DNA from: Mesorhizobium sp. WSM3859
GTDB taxonomy: Bacteria; Pseudomonadota; Alphaproteobacteria; Rhizobiales; Rhizobiaceae
Assembly: GCF_002295065.1 (NCBI RefSeq)
Contig: NZ_NSGG01000010.1
Span: 1-64,000 of the forward strand
Direction of reading: 5' to 3'
DNA: 64,000 nt
The translations under genes and the position numbers were made by a program. Of this stretch, positions 43,777 through 52,593 are shown one piece after another; within the stretch, counting starts at the first letter, position 1; each line of letters begins with the position of its first letter. The notes below the pieces were generated by a model, which saw only the letters and a program-made list of their open reading frames with translations, was not told the DNA's origin and ran no database searches.

Positions 43777-44598
43777 TCAGGTCTCCACGATGCGTTTTTC
43801 CTTGAGCCTCGCCTCGAGGGCGGCGCGGTCGGGAATGACGATGGCGAGCTGGTTCTCCAGCACGTCGGCGAGCTCGGCGGCCGTGGCGATCTCGCGCTGC
43901 TCGCTGCGGCCGCCGGCATGATGCGTCGACAGCCGGTTGTTGCGCAGCGCATAGCGCCGGTCGGGCAGGGCCAGCGCGGCGACCAGCGTCGACAGGAAAT
44001 GCGAGCTCGGATGCGTGGACAGGAAATGGCTGGCGACCCGGTAGTCGACCTCATAGGCCTGGCTCAGGTCGAAGCGGTAGAGCATGCGCCATTCCTCGCC
44101 GATATTGGCCTGCAGGCGGAACTGGTCACCGGTCTCGACGAGGCGGAAGGTTTCGTGCGGCGTCTGCTGCTCTAGCCCGGCTTCCAAAAGCAGCGGCGCC
44201 GTCAGCGTCAGCCCGCCGAAGCCGACATCGGCAATATAAGTGCGGCCGCCGAGCTCGATGCGCAGCAGCATATGGCTGCGCGCCGTGACAGCGTCCTCCG
44301 GCTGGCCCCAGAGCACACGGGCGGCAAGTCCGCCGACGGTGAAGCCCAGCGCGTCAAGCGCGTGCATGAAGATCAGATTGTGCTCGAAGCAATAGCCGCC
44401 ACGACCCTGGCCAAAAATCTTGTCCTGCAGCGAAGCGAGGTCGAGGCCGACGGAAACGCCCATCAAGGCGTCGATGTTCTCGAATGGGATCGCCTGCGGG
44501 TGCGCGGCGTGCAGCGCCTTAAGCGTGGCCAGCGAAGCGTCGGCCGGTCCGCCGTAGCCGATGCGGGCAAAATAGCCATCGAGATCGAAGTCGCTCAT
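43777..44598 (-). CDS. nat: Arylamine N-acetyltransferase
   Basis: A 273-residue NAT enzyme of standard length, transferring acetyl from acetyl-CoA to aromatic amines and hydrazines. The catalytic triad is visible: C70 in RGGYC, H109 in ARSHM and D124 in YIADVGFGG. A short internal repeat, ASHFLSTHPS then SHFLSTLV, is present near residue 195. The start MSDFDLDGYFARIGY is the conserved N-terminus; the longer upstream frame is non-coding extension. It is coupled to the LLM monooxygenase. Confidence 0.93.
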   Translation of the reverse strand: MSDFDLDGYFARIGYGGPADASLATLKALHAAHPQAIPFENIDALMGVSVGLDLASLQDKIFGQGRGGYCFEHNLIFMHALDALGFTVGGLAARVLWGQPEDAVTARSHMLLRIELGGRTYIADVGFGGLTLTAPLLLEAGLEQQTPHETFRLVETGDQFRLQANIGEEWRMLYRFDLSQAYEVDYRVASHFLSTHPSSHFLSTLVAALALPDRRYALRNNRLSTHHAGGRSEQREIATAAELADVLENQLAIVIPDRAALEARLKEKRIVET

Positions 44599-44687
44599 TA
44601 AGGACAGGTCCGGCTTGACCGGTCCGATATAGGCACTGGCCGGCGGTGCCGCAAACAATGGGCGAGGTTTGAGATTGGGCCAGCGTT

Positions 44688-45851
44688 TCAGGATTTGTGA
44701 TTGTTTTCGGCGGGCTCTTCCTCGATGGCCATGGACTGCTGGGCGGCCAGGAAATTGCCGACGGGGCTCAGGCTTTCGAAATGGTCGCAGAACACCTTGA
44801 TGACGACCAGCAGCGGCACCGCCATCAGCGCGCCGACGAATCCCCACAGCCATGACCAGAAGGCGATGGCGATGAAGATCGCCACGGCGTTGATCTCGAG
44901 GCGGCGCCCGACCACCATCGGTGTCACGAACTGCCCTTCGACGATGTCGCACACGAGCACGAAGGCCGGCGCGAGCAGCGCATAGGCGATCGTGTCGAAG
45001 CTGATCAGCGCGATGACGGCGACGAGCAGGATGGTCATCAGCGCGCCGACATAGGGCAGGAAATTGAGCAGGGCCGCTGTCGCGCCCCAGACCAGGGGAT
45101 TGGGCATGCCCAGCCCCCACAGGCCGAGCCCGATAACCGTGCCGAGACCCACATTGATGAGGGAGACCGTAAGCAAGTAGTGGGAAATCTCGCGCTCGAC
45201 GTCATAGACGACGCGCAGTGCCCGCTTCTTCTGGGTCATACTGGTGAAGGACTGAACGATCTTCTCGTAGAACAGCGTGCCGGAGGCGAGAAGGAACAGC
45301 GATAGCACGAAGACGATGGTGATCGAGGTCCCGGCTTCCAGGATGTTGCTGGCCGCCGAGGACAGCATGCCGGACGGCGCCACCGCGACCCGCTGCACGC
45401 CCGGCTCCTGCGAGGTCTCGGTCAGCGCTTCCAGCTGATGCGCGAGATCCATCGCCCGTTCGAGCGGCCGCCTGAACGGCGCCAGCCGCTCGGTCAACTG
45501 CTGGCCGATCGAATAGGAGTTGTTGATGAGGTCGATGACCGGGCCGCTGAGCAGATAGCCGGCGGCGGCGAAAATGACGAGCGACAGCAGCACCAAAAGC
45601 GTCGCTGAAACCACTTCCGGCATCCCGTGTTTTCTCAGGAAGCGCACGATCGGCGTCAGCGTCAGCGCCAGCAGGAAGGCAAGCATCACTGGCATGAAGA
45701 AGGCGCGGGCGAAATAGAGCGCGGCGGCCGTCATCAGAATGAAGATCCCGATCACCAGCGACCGCATCACGCGCATATCCGCCCTGGCATCGGCACGCGG
45801 GTCAGGGCTTTCGGCAGCGCTTGCGCCCGAAGCGATCTGTTCGGCTTTCAT
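44688..45851 (-). CDS. AI-2E-family transporter (TqsA/PerM-like)
   Basis: A 387-residue membrane protein with about seven or eight helices. Paired N-terminal helices occur at about 30-50 and 70-90, a long periplasmic helical region around 105-160, and the family's conserved VGLGTVIGLGLWGLGMPNPL then WGATAALLNFLPYVGALM. Known members export signalling molecules (TqsA, AI-2) or act as Na+/H+ antiporters, so the substrate here is open. The start at 45851 was chosen over one 35 codons upstream whose extension looks non-coding. Confidence 0.88.
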   Translation of the reverse strand: MKAEQIASGASAAESPDPRADARADMRVMRSLVIGIFILMTAAALYFARAFFMPVMLAFLLALTLTPIVRFLRKHGMPEVVSATLLVLLSLVIFAAAGYLLSGPVIDLINNSYSIGQQLTERLAPFRRPLERAMDLAHQLEALTETSQEPGVQRVAVAPSGMLSSAASNILEAGTSITIVFVLSLFLLASGTLFYEKIVQSFTSMTQKKRALRVVYDVEREISHYLLTVSLINVGLGTVIGLGLWGLGMPNPLVWGATAALLNFLPYVGALMTILLVAVIALISFDTIAYALLAPAFVLVCDIVEGQFVTPMVVGRRLEINAVAIFIAIAFWSWLWGFVGALMAVPLLVVIKVFCDHFESLSPVGNFLAAQQSMAIEEEPAENNHKS

Positions 45852-45984
45852 CGGTTCCCTTGCAAGCCGCCAGCCGACAATGAATGCATGGCGGCGGGCC
45901 TGCGCTCGAAACGCGGGAGTTCCGGGCAAGGTTCCAAGGGCCGGCCTTCCCGGCATCCGAAGGCCGGTTTCGAGCGGCCGCTCG

Positions 45985-47037
45985 TCAGGCAGCCGGCGCT
46001 GGCGCCGCCTTGGCTGTCTCCTTGCGCACGAGCGGCGCCACCTTGGTGCCGTAGAGCTCGATCGCCTTCATGATCTTGGCGTGCGACATGGTGCCGATCG
46101 CCATCTGCAGCAGGAAGCGATCGTTGTTGAAGATCCTGTGCTGGACGACGATCTTTTCCGCCACGGCTTCGGGATTGCCGACGAACAGCGCACCGTTCGG
46201 GCCGCGGGACTGGTCGAAATGCGCGCGCGAGGTCGGACCCCAGCCGCGCTCGCGGCCGATGCGGTTCATCACCTCGGCCTGCGGTCCGTAGAAGTCATCG
46301 GCCGCCTGTTCGGTCGTTTCGGCAATGAAGCCGTGCACGTTGATGCTGGTCGCAAGCGTTGTCGGATCGGTGCCGGCGCGCCGCGCCGCCTCGCGATAGA
46401 TATCGAACAGCGGCGCGAAGCGCGCCGGCTCGCCGCCGATGATGGCTAAAGCCAGCGGCAGGCCGAGCACACCGGCGCGGGCGGCGGATTGCGGCGTGCC
46501 GCCGATGGCGATCCAGATCGGCAGCTTTTCCTGGAACGGACGCGGGTAGACGCCGCGGCCGTTGATCGGCGCGCGCAGCTTGCCCTGCCACGTCACCTTC
46601 ACCTGGTCGCGGATGGTGAGCAACAGGTCGAGCTTCTCGGCGAAAAGCTCGTCATAGTCTTCCAAATTGTAGCCGAACAGCGGGAAGGATTCGATGAAGG
46701 AACCGCGCCCGGCCATGATCTCGGCGCGGCCGTTGGACAGAAGGTCGAGCGTCGCGAACTGCTGGAAGACGCGCACTGGATCGTCGGAGGAGAGCACCGT
46801 GACCGCGCTGCTAAGGCGGATCTTCTTCGTGCGCTCGGCCGCGGCGGCAAGCGCCACGACCGGCGCGGAGGCGGCATAGTCGGGGCGGTGATGCTCTCCG
46901 AGCCCGAACACGTCGAGACCGACCTGGTCGGCCAGCTCGATTTCCTCGATGAGGTTGCGCAGCCGCTCATGCGGGCCGATGGCGCCGGGACCCGGCTCCG
47001 GGCTGACATCGGCGAAAGTGTAGAGACCGAGTTCCAT
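45985..47037 (-). CDS. LLM-class flavin-dependent oxidoreductase
   Basis: A 350-residue luciferase-like flavoprotein of a different subgroup from the one at 42775, with MELGLYTFADVSPEPG, DVFGLGEHHRPDYAASAPVV (about 39-58), KIRLSSAVTVLSSDDPVRV and AEIMAGRGSFIESFPLFGY. Most of the known family oxidises small organic substrates with reduced flavin. The specific reaction is not predictable. It is transcribed alone, with its start in a 232-base gap before the DUF6481 gene. Confidence 0.9.
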   Translation of the reverse strand: MELGLYTFADVSPEPGPGAIGPHERLRNLIEEIELADQVGLDVFGLGEHHRPDYAASAPVVALAAAAERTKKIRLSSAVTVLSSDDPVRVFQQFATLDLLSNGRAEIMAGRGSFIESFPLFGYNLEDYDELFAEKLDLLLTIRDQVKVTWQGKLRAPINGRGVYPRPFQEKLPIWIAIGGTPQSAARAGVLGLPLALAIIGGEPARFAPLFDIYREAARRAGTDPTTLATSINVHGFIAETTEQAADDFYGPQAEVMNRIGRERGWGPTSRAHFDQSRGPNGALFVGNPEAVAEKIVVQHRIFNNDRFLLQMAIGTMSHAKIMKAIELYGTKVAPLVRKETAKAAPAPAA

Positions 47038-47269
47038 CTGATTGCGTCCTGAAGCTGTTCACGTGGGTTTTTGCCTGTCGGCGCTCTAGGTAGCCGTATG
47101 CCTTGCCGCCCGCCAGAGGCGCGATCGGTGAACAGTGCATCGCGCATCGCTGCGCCGTATCCCTGCGGCAACAAGCCCGTTTTTTCATGGCTGGCATACC
47201 GTTTTGGCGCTTGAACTCGGCGCTTTCACGCGTATGTAAGCGTCGCGAATAGACTGCAGGGAAGTACAC

Positions 47270-47698
47270 TTGGCTATCTACAGGGAAAAAGACATTTTCG
47301 AGCGGCGCAATGCCGCGAACGAGGCAAAGAAGGCGCTGCTCGCGCGCTTCAAGGCAAAGCCGGCGGCGGATGATCCCGCTGTGCTGGCGCGCCAGGCCGA
47401 ACGCAAGGCAATCCTCGAGGCTCGCGCCATCCGCGAAGCTGAGAAAGCCAGGCTGAAGCAGGAAAAGCTGGCTCGCGAAGCGGCGGAGAAGGCCGAGCGC
47501 GCAGCGATTGCCGAAGCGGCACGGCTTGCCGCGGAAGCGGCCGCGGCCGAGGAGGCCAGGCTTCGCGAGGCCGAGGAAGCCGAGCGCATCGCGGTCGAGC
47601 TTGCCGACGAGGCCTCGCGCAAAGCTAAGCGCGACGCGCGCTACGCCGCCCGCAAGGCGCGCGTCGGCAGGACGCCTCCGGGCTTCTCCGCCCGCTAG
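47270..47698 (+). CDS. DUF6481-family Ala/Glu/Arg-rich helical protein
   Basis: A 142-residue protein starting at TTG 47270 with an AGGGA site before it. The N-terminal IYREKDIFERRNAANEAKKA matches DUF6481. Residues about 30-135 are a single charged, alanine-rich helix of heptad-like repeats (AEKAERAAIAEAARLAAEAA), likely coiled coil. Rhizobial members are small cytoplasmic proteins of unknown function. Its TAG stop codon is the first three bases of a family C repeat, so the native C-terminus may have been shortened or replaced when the repeat arrived. Confidence 0.85.
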   Translation: MAIYREKDIFERRNAANEAKKALLARFKAKPAADDPAVLARQAERKAILEARAIREAEKARLKQEKLAREAAEKAERAAIAEAARLAAEAAAAEEARLREAEEAERIAVELADEASRKAKRDARYAARKARVGRTPPGFSAR

Positions 47699-47801
47699 AG
47701 CAATTCCAGGAAAAGTGCGTAGCGGTTTTCCGTCCGGAATTGCGCAAGAACCAAAAAGCTTGGAGCGGGTCGGCGATTCTGTGAATCGCTGAACCGCTCT
47801 A
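47695..47801. repeat. Family C repeat, copy 2
   Basis: TAGAGCAATTCCAGGAAAAG, TTCCGTCCGGAATTGCGCAA, then GAGCGGGTCGGCGATTCTGT and AATCGCTGAACCGCTCTA. Its terminal TAG is the stop codon of the DUF6481 gene. Confidence 0.88.
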
Positions 47802-47880
47802 AGTTCGGGTTCGAATAGGAAATATTCAGGGTCGCCGAAAGCGGCTCTGAACGCGTTTGTGCCTTTGGCGGATGGGCCTC

Positions 47881-48195
47881 TCAGGCGACCAGCTTCAACC
47901 CGACAATGCCGCAGACGATCAGGCCTATGCAGGCCAGCCGGACGACGGTTGCCGGTTCCCCGAGCAGCCAGATGCCGAGCAGCGCCGTGCCGACGGTGCC
48001 GATGCCGGTCCATACGGCATAGGCCGTGCCGACAGGCAGCTCCTTCAGCGCTAGGCCGAGCAGGCCGAGGCTGACGATCATCGAGGCGATGGTGAGAAGG
48101 GTCGGCAACGGCCTGGAAAAGCCGTCGGTATATTTGAGGCCGATCGCCCAGCCGATCTCGAACAGGCCGGCGACGAAAAGAAAGATCCACGACAT
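47881..48195 (-). CDS. gdx: Guanidinium exporter Gdx (SugE), SMR family
   Basis: A 104-residue four-helix small multidrug resistance protein. All positions I recall as diagnostic for the Gdx subtype are present: G10, E13, W16, A17 (in AGLFEIGWA), M39, A60 and K101 near the C-terminus. Gdx exports guanidinium in exchange for protons as a dual-topology dimer. The guanidine-II riboswitch in its leader (48238-48283) supports this role over general drug efflux. The ATG at 48195 is preceded by GGAGTGTTTTG; a TTG one codon earlier is less likely. Confidence 0.95.
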   Translation of the reverse strand: MSWIFLFVAGLFEIGWAIGLKYTDGFSRPLPTLLTIASMIVSLGLLGLALKELPVGTAYAVWTGIGTVGTALLGIWLLGEPATVVRLACIGLIVCGIVGLKLVA

Positions 48196-48237
48196 CAAAA
48201 CACTCCGTCATTCCGGCATCGGTCGGGATGCTCGGGT

Positions 48238-48283
48238 GGCGGGTCGTCCCGGCCGGTTTTCGGGGAAGCGAGGTCGTCCTCGC
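48238..48283 (-). promoter_or_regulatory. Guanidine-II (mini-ykkC) riboswitch
   Basis: Read on the minus strand, two hairpins lie in the gdx leader. The first is GCGAGG-ACGA-CCTCGC, a perfect 6-bp stem. Thirteen bases later comes GGCCGGG-ACGA-CCCGCC, a stem with one bulged base. Both loops are ACGA, fitting the ACGR loops that bind guanidinium in mini-ykkC RNAs. The second hairpin ends 42 bases before the gdx ATG. The pairing with gdx strongly supports the call. Confidence 0.9.
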
Positions 48284-48387
48284 CGCGTGATATGGGAGTG
48301 CCCTGTCTCTCGATCAACAAAACACCGGCAGCATTGTCATGCCGCCGGTTCAGATTGCAGAGAGCCGGATCGACCGAATTCGGCCGC

Positions 48388-48513
48388 TTACTTTTCCTTG
48401 ATGCGCATCGCCTTGACCGGCGGCGCCTTCGGAGCCGGGGCCGCGGCGGGCTTCTTGGCGTCCTTCTTCGGCTTGCGGGCTTCCTTGCCTGCCTTCATCG
48501 CGCCTTTTGCCAT
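48388..48513 (-). CDS. Small Lys/Ala/Pro-rich basic protein, 41 aa
   Basis: A 41-residue basic protein: MAKGAMKAGKEARKPKKDA, then KPAAAPAPKAPPVKAMRIKE. A strong GGAGGAGCG ribosome site lies before the ATG. Composition (Lys, Ala, Pro) suggests a nucleic-acid-associated or disordered protein. Similar short proteins are widespread in rhizobia, but I know of no function. Confidence 0.65.
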   Translation of the reverse strand: MAKGAMKAGKEARKPKKDAKKPAAAPAPKAPPVKAMRIKEK

Positions 48514-48745
48514 GATTCGCTCCTCCGATTGTGGACGCGCAAGTGAAACAAGAGAAATGCCGGACCGCAAGAGGCGGCGCCGCGCTTGCGAAGCCGCGCG
48601 GCCGGATGTCAACCGATTTTCCCTGCAGCGCGCTCCTTCGAGCAGCGCTTCAGCCGACTGAACCTCGGCCCGGCTGGCGCATTGTCTGTGGAGCTACGGC
48701 GTGCAGCCCGCTAAGTTCGATGCATCGCAGAGAGGTCAAAAGCCA

Positions 48746-49705
48746 ATGGCAGGGCATGCCGGCTCGAAAAGGGTCATCTACGCCGCGCTTGCCGGCAATT
48801 TGGCGATCGCGGTCACCAAATTCGCGGCGGCAGCCTTCACCGGTTCGTCCGCCATGCTGTCGGAAGGCGTCCATTCGCTGGTCGACACGGGCAATGGCGC
48901 GCTGCTCCTCTACGGCATGCGTCGCGCCTCGCGGCCGCCCGACCGCACGCATCCGCTCGGCTATGGGCGCGAGCTCTATTTCTGGAGTTTCATCGTCGCG
49001 CTCCTGGTGTTCGCGCTCGGCGCCGGCATTTCCTTCTATGAAGGCGTCATCCACATCATGGAGCCCGAACCTGTCGTCAACGCCAGGGTCAACTATATCG
49101 TGCTCGGCCTGTCCTTCCTGTTCGAGGGCAGCTCGTGGCTGGTGGCGCTGAGGGAATTCCGCCAGCAGAAGGGCAAGCAGGGCTGGCTGCAGGCCGTGCA
49201 GTCGAGCAAGGATCCCAGCGTCTACACGGTGCTGTTCGAGGACAGCGCCGCATTGCTCGGCCTCACCGTCGCCTTCGTCGGTATCCTCTCGGCGCAACTT
49301 CTGGAAATGCCGGAACTCGACGGTGTCGGCTCGATCGGCATCGCCATTATCCTCGGCGCGACGGCGATCTTCCTGGCGCGCGAGAGCAAGGGCCTGCTGC
49401 TGGGCGAGCCCGCTTCTCCCGAAGTGCAGCGCCAGGTCCTCGCGATCGCCCAGGAGGATCCGGCGGTGCAGCAGGCGAACGGAATCCTGAGCGTTCATGT
49501 CGGTCCGGAAGAAATCGTCGCGGGCTTGAGCATTGAATTCGAGGATCATCTCACCGCGCCCGAGATCGAAGCCTGCGTCGAGCGCCTGGAGGCAAGGCTC
49601 AAGAAGGAAATGCCGCAAATATCGAGGCTCTTCGTCAAGCCGCAGGCAACTGGCACATGGGAGCGGCGGCGCAAGGCCATGGCCGAGGCTTCGGACGAGG
49701 ATTAG
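48746..49705 (+). CDS. Cation diffusion facilitator (CDF) family transporter
   Basis: A 319-residue CDF-type metal/H+ antiporter. Six predicted helices start at VIYAALAGNLAIAVTKFAAA (about 9-28). The metal sites on helices 2 and 5 read SEGVHSLVDTGN and FEDSAALLGLTVAF; the former has H-x-x-x-D, as in Zn/Fe/Mn members. A cytoplasmic C-terminal domain follows from about residue 215. The metal is not certain. GTG 48701 is an alternative start 15 codons upstream; MAGHAGSKR at 48746 has an AGAGAGG site and was preferred. Confidence 0.9.
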   Translation: MAGHAGSKRVIYAALAGNLAIAVTKFAAAAFTGSSAMLSEGVHSLVDTGNGALLLYGMRRASRPPDRTHPLGYGRELYFWSFIVALLVFALGAGISFYEGVIHIMEPEPVVNARVNYIVLGLSFLFEGSSWLVALREFRQQKGKQGWLQAVQSSKDPSVYTVLFEDSAALLGLTVAFVGILSAQLLEMPELDGVGSIGIAIILGATAIFLARESKGLLLGEPASPEVQRQVLAIAQEDPAVQQANGILSVHVGPEEIVAGLSIEFEDHLTAPEIEACVERLEARLKKEMPQISRLFVKPQATGTWERRRKAMAEASDED

Positions 49706-49741
49706 GGTCAACACAACAGCGAACTTTTGAGGAGAATGCCG

Positions 49742-50146
49742 ATGAAGATCGACGGTGGCTGCCATTGTGGCGCGATCACCTATGAGGCGGAGGTCGACCC
49801 GGAAAAGACCTCGATCTGCCACTGTACCGACTGCCAGCAACTGACCGGCACGGCGTTCCGCGTCTCGGTGCGGGTGCCGGAGGAGGATTACCGCATCACC
49901 AGAGGCGAGCCGAAGGTCTATATCAAGACCGGATCGAGCGGCGCCAAGCGGGCGCAGGGCTTTTGCGGCGATTGCGGCTCGCATCTCTATGCCACCTCGG
50001 TCGGTGACGGGCCGAAGGTCTACGGCATCAGGGTCGGCACGTCGCGCCAACGCGACCAGCTTGTGCCGAGGACGCAATACTGGCACCGCTCGGCGCTGCA
50101 CTGGCTGCCGGAATTCGAGGGCACGAGGATCGTCGAGGAGCAGTAG
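49742..50146 (+). CDS. GFA-family (glutathione-dependent formaldehyde-activating-like) zinc protein
   Basis: A 134-residue GFA/CENP-V fold protein. Zinc-binding cysteines are GGCHCGAI (about 6-13), ICHCTDCQQLTG (about 28-39) and FCGDCGSHLY (about 81-90). Family members bind zinc; the founding member promotes formation of S-hydroxymethylglutathione, though most have no proven activity. The ATG at 49742 has GAGGAG upstream; ATG 49736 two codons earlier is possible. Confidence 0.88.
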   Translation: MKIDGGCHCGAITYEAEVDPEKTSICHCTDCQQLTGTAFRVSVRVPEEDYRITRGEPKVYIKTGSSGAKRAQGFCGDCGSHLYATSVGDGPKVYGIRVGTSRQRDQLVPRTQYWHRSALHWLPEFEGTRIVEEQ

Positions 50147-50180
50147 ATCGAATCTTGGCGATTGGCTGAAGTCTCCTCAC

Positions 50181-50343
50181 CTTCGTCATCCTCGGGCTTG
50201 ACCCGAGGATCCATTCCGTGACGCCTGCCGAGGAGCGCGGCGGACCAGAATTCTGCACCGCCGCAACGCCTTAATGTCACGGCATGGATTCCAGGGTCTG
50301 CGCGCGTCGCTTCGCTCCTTGCTCCGCCCTGGAATGACGAAGC
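50181..50343. repeat. Family E repeat, copy 3
   Basis: CTTCGTCATCCTCGGGCTTG, GGATCCATTCCGTGACG, a central GGACCAGAATTCTGCACC, then GTCACGGCATGGATTCC, CTTCGCTCCTTGCTCCG and CCTGGAATGACGAAG. It lies between the GFA gene and the rmuC end and accounts for most of the 280-base gap. Confidence 0.88.
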
Positions 50344-50426
50344 GATGGGCGTTCCGGCCAATCTCCAGGTATTGCGACCTTGCCAGCGAAGGAAGAACTG
50401 CTCGTTCCAACATCGGCGTGGAGCGA

Positions 50427-51674
50427 CTACTCGCCGTCCTCGACGACTCGCAGCCTCAACTGGCCCGTCTTGGAGTCCGCCACCCGCGCGCCGCCTTCGG
50501 TCTTCGCCGGGCGCTGCTGTTCGGTCTCGCCCTCGGCGAATTCCAGCGCCTCGATCTTCTGGCCGCGCTTGGTGACCTTCGACGTCGAGACCAAAATGTC
50601 GTCGATGTCCTTGGCCGCCTGGCCGAAATGCGTCTGCAGCCGGCGCACCCGCTCGTCGACCCTGGCCACATCCTCCATCAGCCGGATGACCTCGCCCTGG
50701 ATCAGATGCGCCTGCTCGCGCATCCGGGCGTCCTTCAGGATCGCCTGGATGACCTGGATCGACAGCATCAGCAGCGACGGCGAGACGATGACGACGCGGG
50801 CGCGGTGCGCCTTCTGCACCACCGCTTCGAAATTCTCGTGGATTTCCGCGAACACCGATTCCGAGGGCACGAACATGAAGGCGGTGTCCTGCGTCTCGCC
50901 CTGGATCAGGTATTTTTCCGCGATATCGCGGATATGCACCTCGATGTCGCGCCGGAAGGCCTGTGCCGCCACCTTCTGCATGTCGGCGCCCTCGGCGGCG
51001 CGGATGGCGTTCCAGGCCTCCAACGGGAACTTGGCGTCGATGGCAAGCATCGGCGCGCCGTTGGGCATCCGCACCAGGCAGTCGGGCCGGCTGCCATTGC
51101 TGAGGCTGGCTTGGAATTCATAGGCGCCGTGCGGCAACCCATCGGCGACGATCGCTTCCATGCGTGATTGGCCGAAGGCGCCGCGCGTCTGCTTGTTGGA
51201 GAGGATCGCCTGCAACTGCACGACCTGCCCGGCCAGGGACTGGATATTGCCCTGCGCGGTATCGATCACCGCCAGCCGCTCCTGCAGCTTCGCCAGGCTT
51301 TCATGCGTCGACTTGGTCTGCTCGGCCATGGTCTGGCCGATGCGGCCGGTCATGGCGTCGAGTCGCTGCCCGAGCGATTGCGTAAGCTCCGCCTGCCTGG
51401 CGCCGAACACGTCGGCGATCGCGCCCATGCGCCCTTGCATCTCGGCCTGCGCCTGCATGATGTCGGCCATCCGCGCCTCTGTATCGCGGGCATGGTCAGC
51501 CGCTTCCGCGGCGGCAACCGCGCGCGCCTTGGCCGCGCGCCACAGGGCGATGACGAGCGCGGCGAATAGCACGACGAACAGGACAGCGACGATACCAAGC
51601 GCCTGGCCGAGCGTGATCGTGCTGGCGCCGAGCCGCACGACCGGTTGCGAAAGGATGGAGGTCATGTCGTTCAT
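50427..51674 (-). CDS. rmuC: DNA recombination protein RmuC
   Basis: A 415-residue RmuC protein. One N-terminal membrane helix (about 25-48: LGIVAVLFVVLFAALVIALW), a long coiled coil (about 55-150), then the restriction-nuclease-like RmuC domain with FEFQASLSNGSRPDCLVRMP-type sequence (here EFQASLSNGSRPDCLVRMPN), MLAIDAKFPLEAW and QGETQDTAFMFVPSESVFAE. RmuC limits inversions at short inverted repeats in E. coli; nuclease activity is inferred. Start MNDMTSILSQP was chosen over one 11 codons upstream. Confidence 0.93.
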   Translation of the reverse strand: MNDMTSILSQPVVRLGASTITLGQALGIVAVLFVVLFAALVIALWRAAKARAVAAAEAADHARDTEARMADIMQAQAEMQGRMGAIADVFGARQAELTQSLGQRLDAMTGRIGQTMAEQTKSTHESLAKLQERLAVIDTAQGNIQSLAGQVVQLQAILSNKQTRGAFGQSRMEAIVADGLPHGAYEFQASLSNGSRPDCLVRMPNGAPMLAIDAKFPLEAWNAIRAAEGADMQKVAAQAFRRDIEVHIRDIAEKYLIQGETQDTAFMFVPSESVFAEIHENFEAVVQKAHRARVVIVSPSLLMLSIQVIQAILKDARMREQAHLIQGEVIRLMEDVARVDERVRRLQTHFGQAAKDIDDILVSTSKVTKRGQKIEALEFAEGETEQQRPAKTEGGARVADSKTGQLRLRVVEDGE

Positions 51675-51777
51675 GTGCGCAGCATAACCGATTCGCATCG
51701 CCGGCACAGATCAAAACGTGAACATGGAAAAGCTGCCCCCGTTGACGCCTCTCAAGCGAAGTCTTAGGTGAGACGCC

Positions 51778-52308
51778 ATGTCGATAAAGCCGCTCATCAT
51801 CCTTCCCGATCCCGTCCTGCGCCAGGTTTCCAAGCCGGTGGAGCGCGTCGACGCCGATCTGCGCAACCTCGCCGACGACATGCTGGAGACCATGTATGAC
51901 GCGCCGGGCATCGGCCTTGCGGCGATCCAGGTCGGCGAGCCTCGGCGGCTGCTGGTGATCGACCTCGCCAAGGAAGGCGAAGAGCCTCAGCCGCATGTCT
52001 TCATCAATCCGGAAGTGCTCGAGAGTTCCGACCAGCGTTCCGTCTACGAGGAAGGCTGCCTGTCGATCCCAGACTATTATGCCGAGGTCGAGCGCCCGGC
52101 TTCCGTGCGGGTGAAATATCTCGACCGCGACGGCAAATTGCAGGAGATGCAGGCCGAGGGGTTGATGGCAACTTGCCTGCAGCACGAGATCGACCACCTC
52201 AACGGCGTGCTGTTCATCGACCACATCTCCAAGCTGAAGCGCGACATGGTGGTGCGCAAGTTCAAGAAGCTCGCCAAGGACAAGGTGCCGGGCAAGATGG
52301 TGGGCTGA
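51778..52308 (+). CDS. def: Peptide deformylase
   Basis: A 176-residue iron/zinc metallohydrolase that removes the N-formyl group from new proteins. The three motifs are present: GIGLAAIQVG (about 43-52), EGCLSIP (about 89-95) and HEIDHLNG (about 137-144), whose Cys and two His residues bind the metal and whose Glu is catalytic. It is first in a def-fmt-(GNAT)-truA cluster. Length is typical of the type 1 bacterial enzyme. Confidence 0.97.
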   Translation: MSIKPLIILPDPVLRQVSKPVERVDADLRNLADDMLETMYDAPGIGLAAIQVGEPRRLLVIDLAKEGEEPQPHVFINPEVLESSDQRSVYEEGCLSIPDYYAEVERPASVRVKYLDRDGKLQEMQAEGLMATCLQHEIDHLNGVLFIDHISKLKRDMVVRKFKKLAKDKVPGKMVG

Positions 52309-52358
52309 GGCGATATCCTCCTGGGCCCCGGATTCACTGAAATCAGTCGAAGGTTTCC

Positions 52359-52541
52359 ATGGGCGACACTCCGATCAGCAGCATTCCTGAATCCAGGCGA
52401 GAACCGCGGGTTTCCGCATGGGATGCGATCCGCAGCGCCTTTGTGTCTGAAGGCGCGATCGGCGACGAATTTGCCGATATCATGATTGAGATTGAGGCTG
52501 AGAGAAAGCGCGACTTCGACGGATTGACCGGGAATTCGTGA
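52359..52541 (+). CDS. Small hypothetical protein between def and fmt, 60 aa
   Basis: A 60-residue acidic ORF: MGDTPISSIPESRREPRVSA, then WDAIRSAFVSEGAIGDEFAD and IMIEIEAERKRDFDGLTGNS. A GAAGG site lies before the ATG, and it fits the def-fmt interval without overlap. Composition suggests a soluble helical protein. No homology recognised; it could be spurious. Confidence 0.45.
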   Translation: MGDTPISSIPESRREPRVSAWDAIRSAFVSEGAIGDEFADIMIEIEAERKRDFDGLTGNS

Positions 52542-52593
52542 ACTTTTTGAAAGCAAGCGCCTGAGCGGGCGGTTGAAAAAGGGCAAATCCGTC

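Noticed and set aside
46967..48211. A 414-codon minus-strand frame
   Set aside because: It overlaps DUF6481, gdx and the LLM gene in other frames and has no recognisable domain.
48196..48310. Possible guanidine-I (ykkC) riboswitch upstream of gdx
   Set aside because: The conserved core of guanidine-I is absent, while two ACGA hairpins fit guanidine-II.
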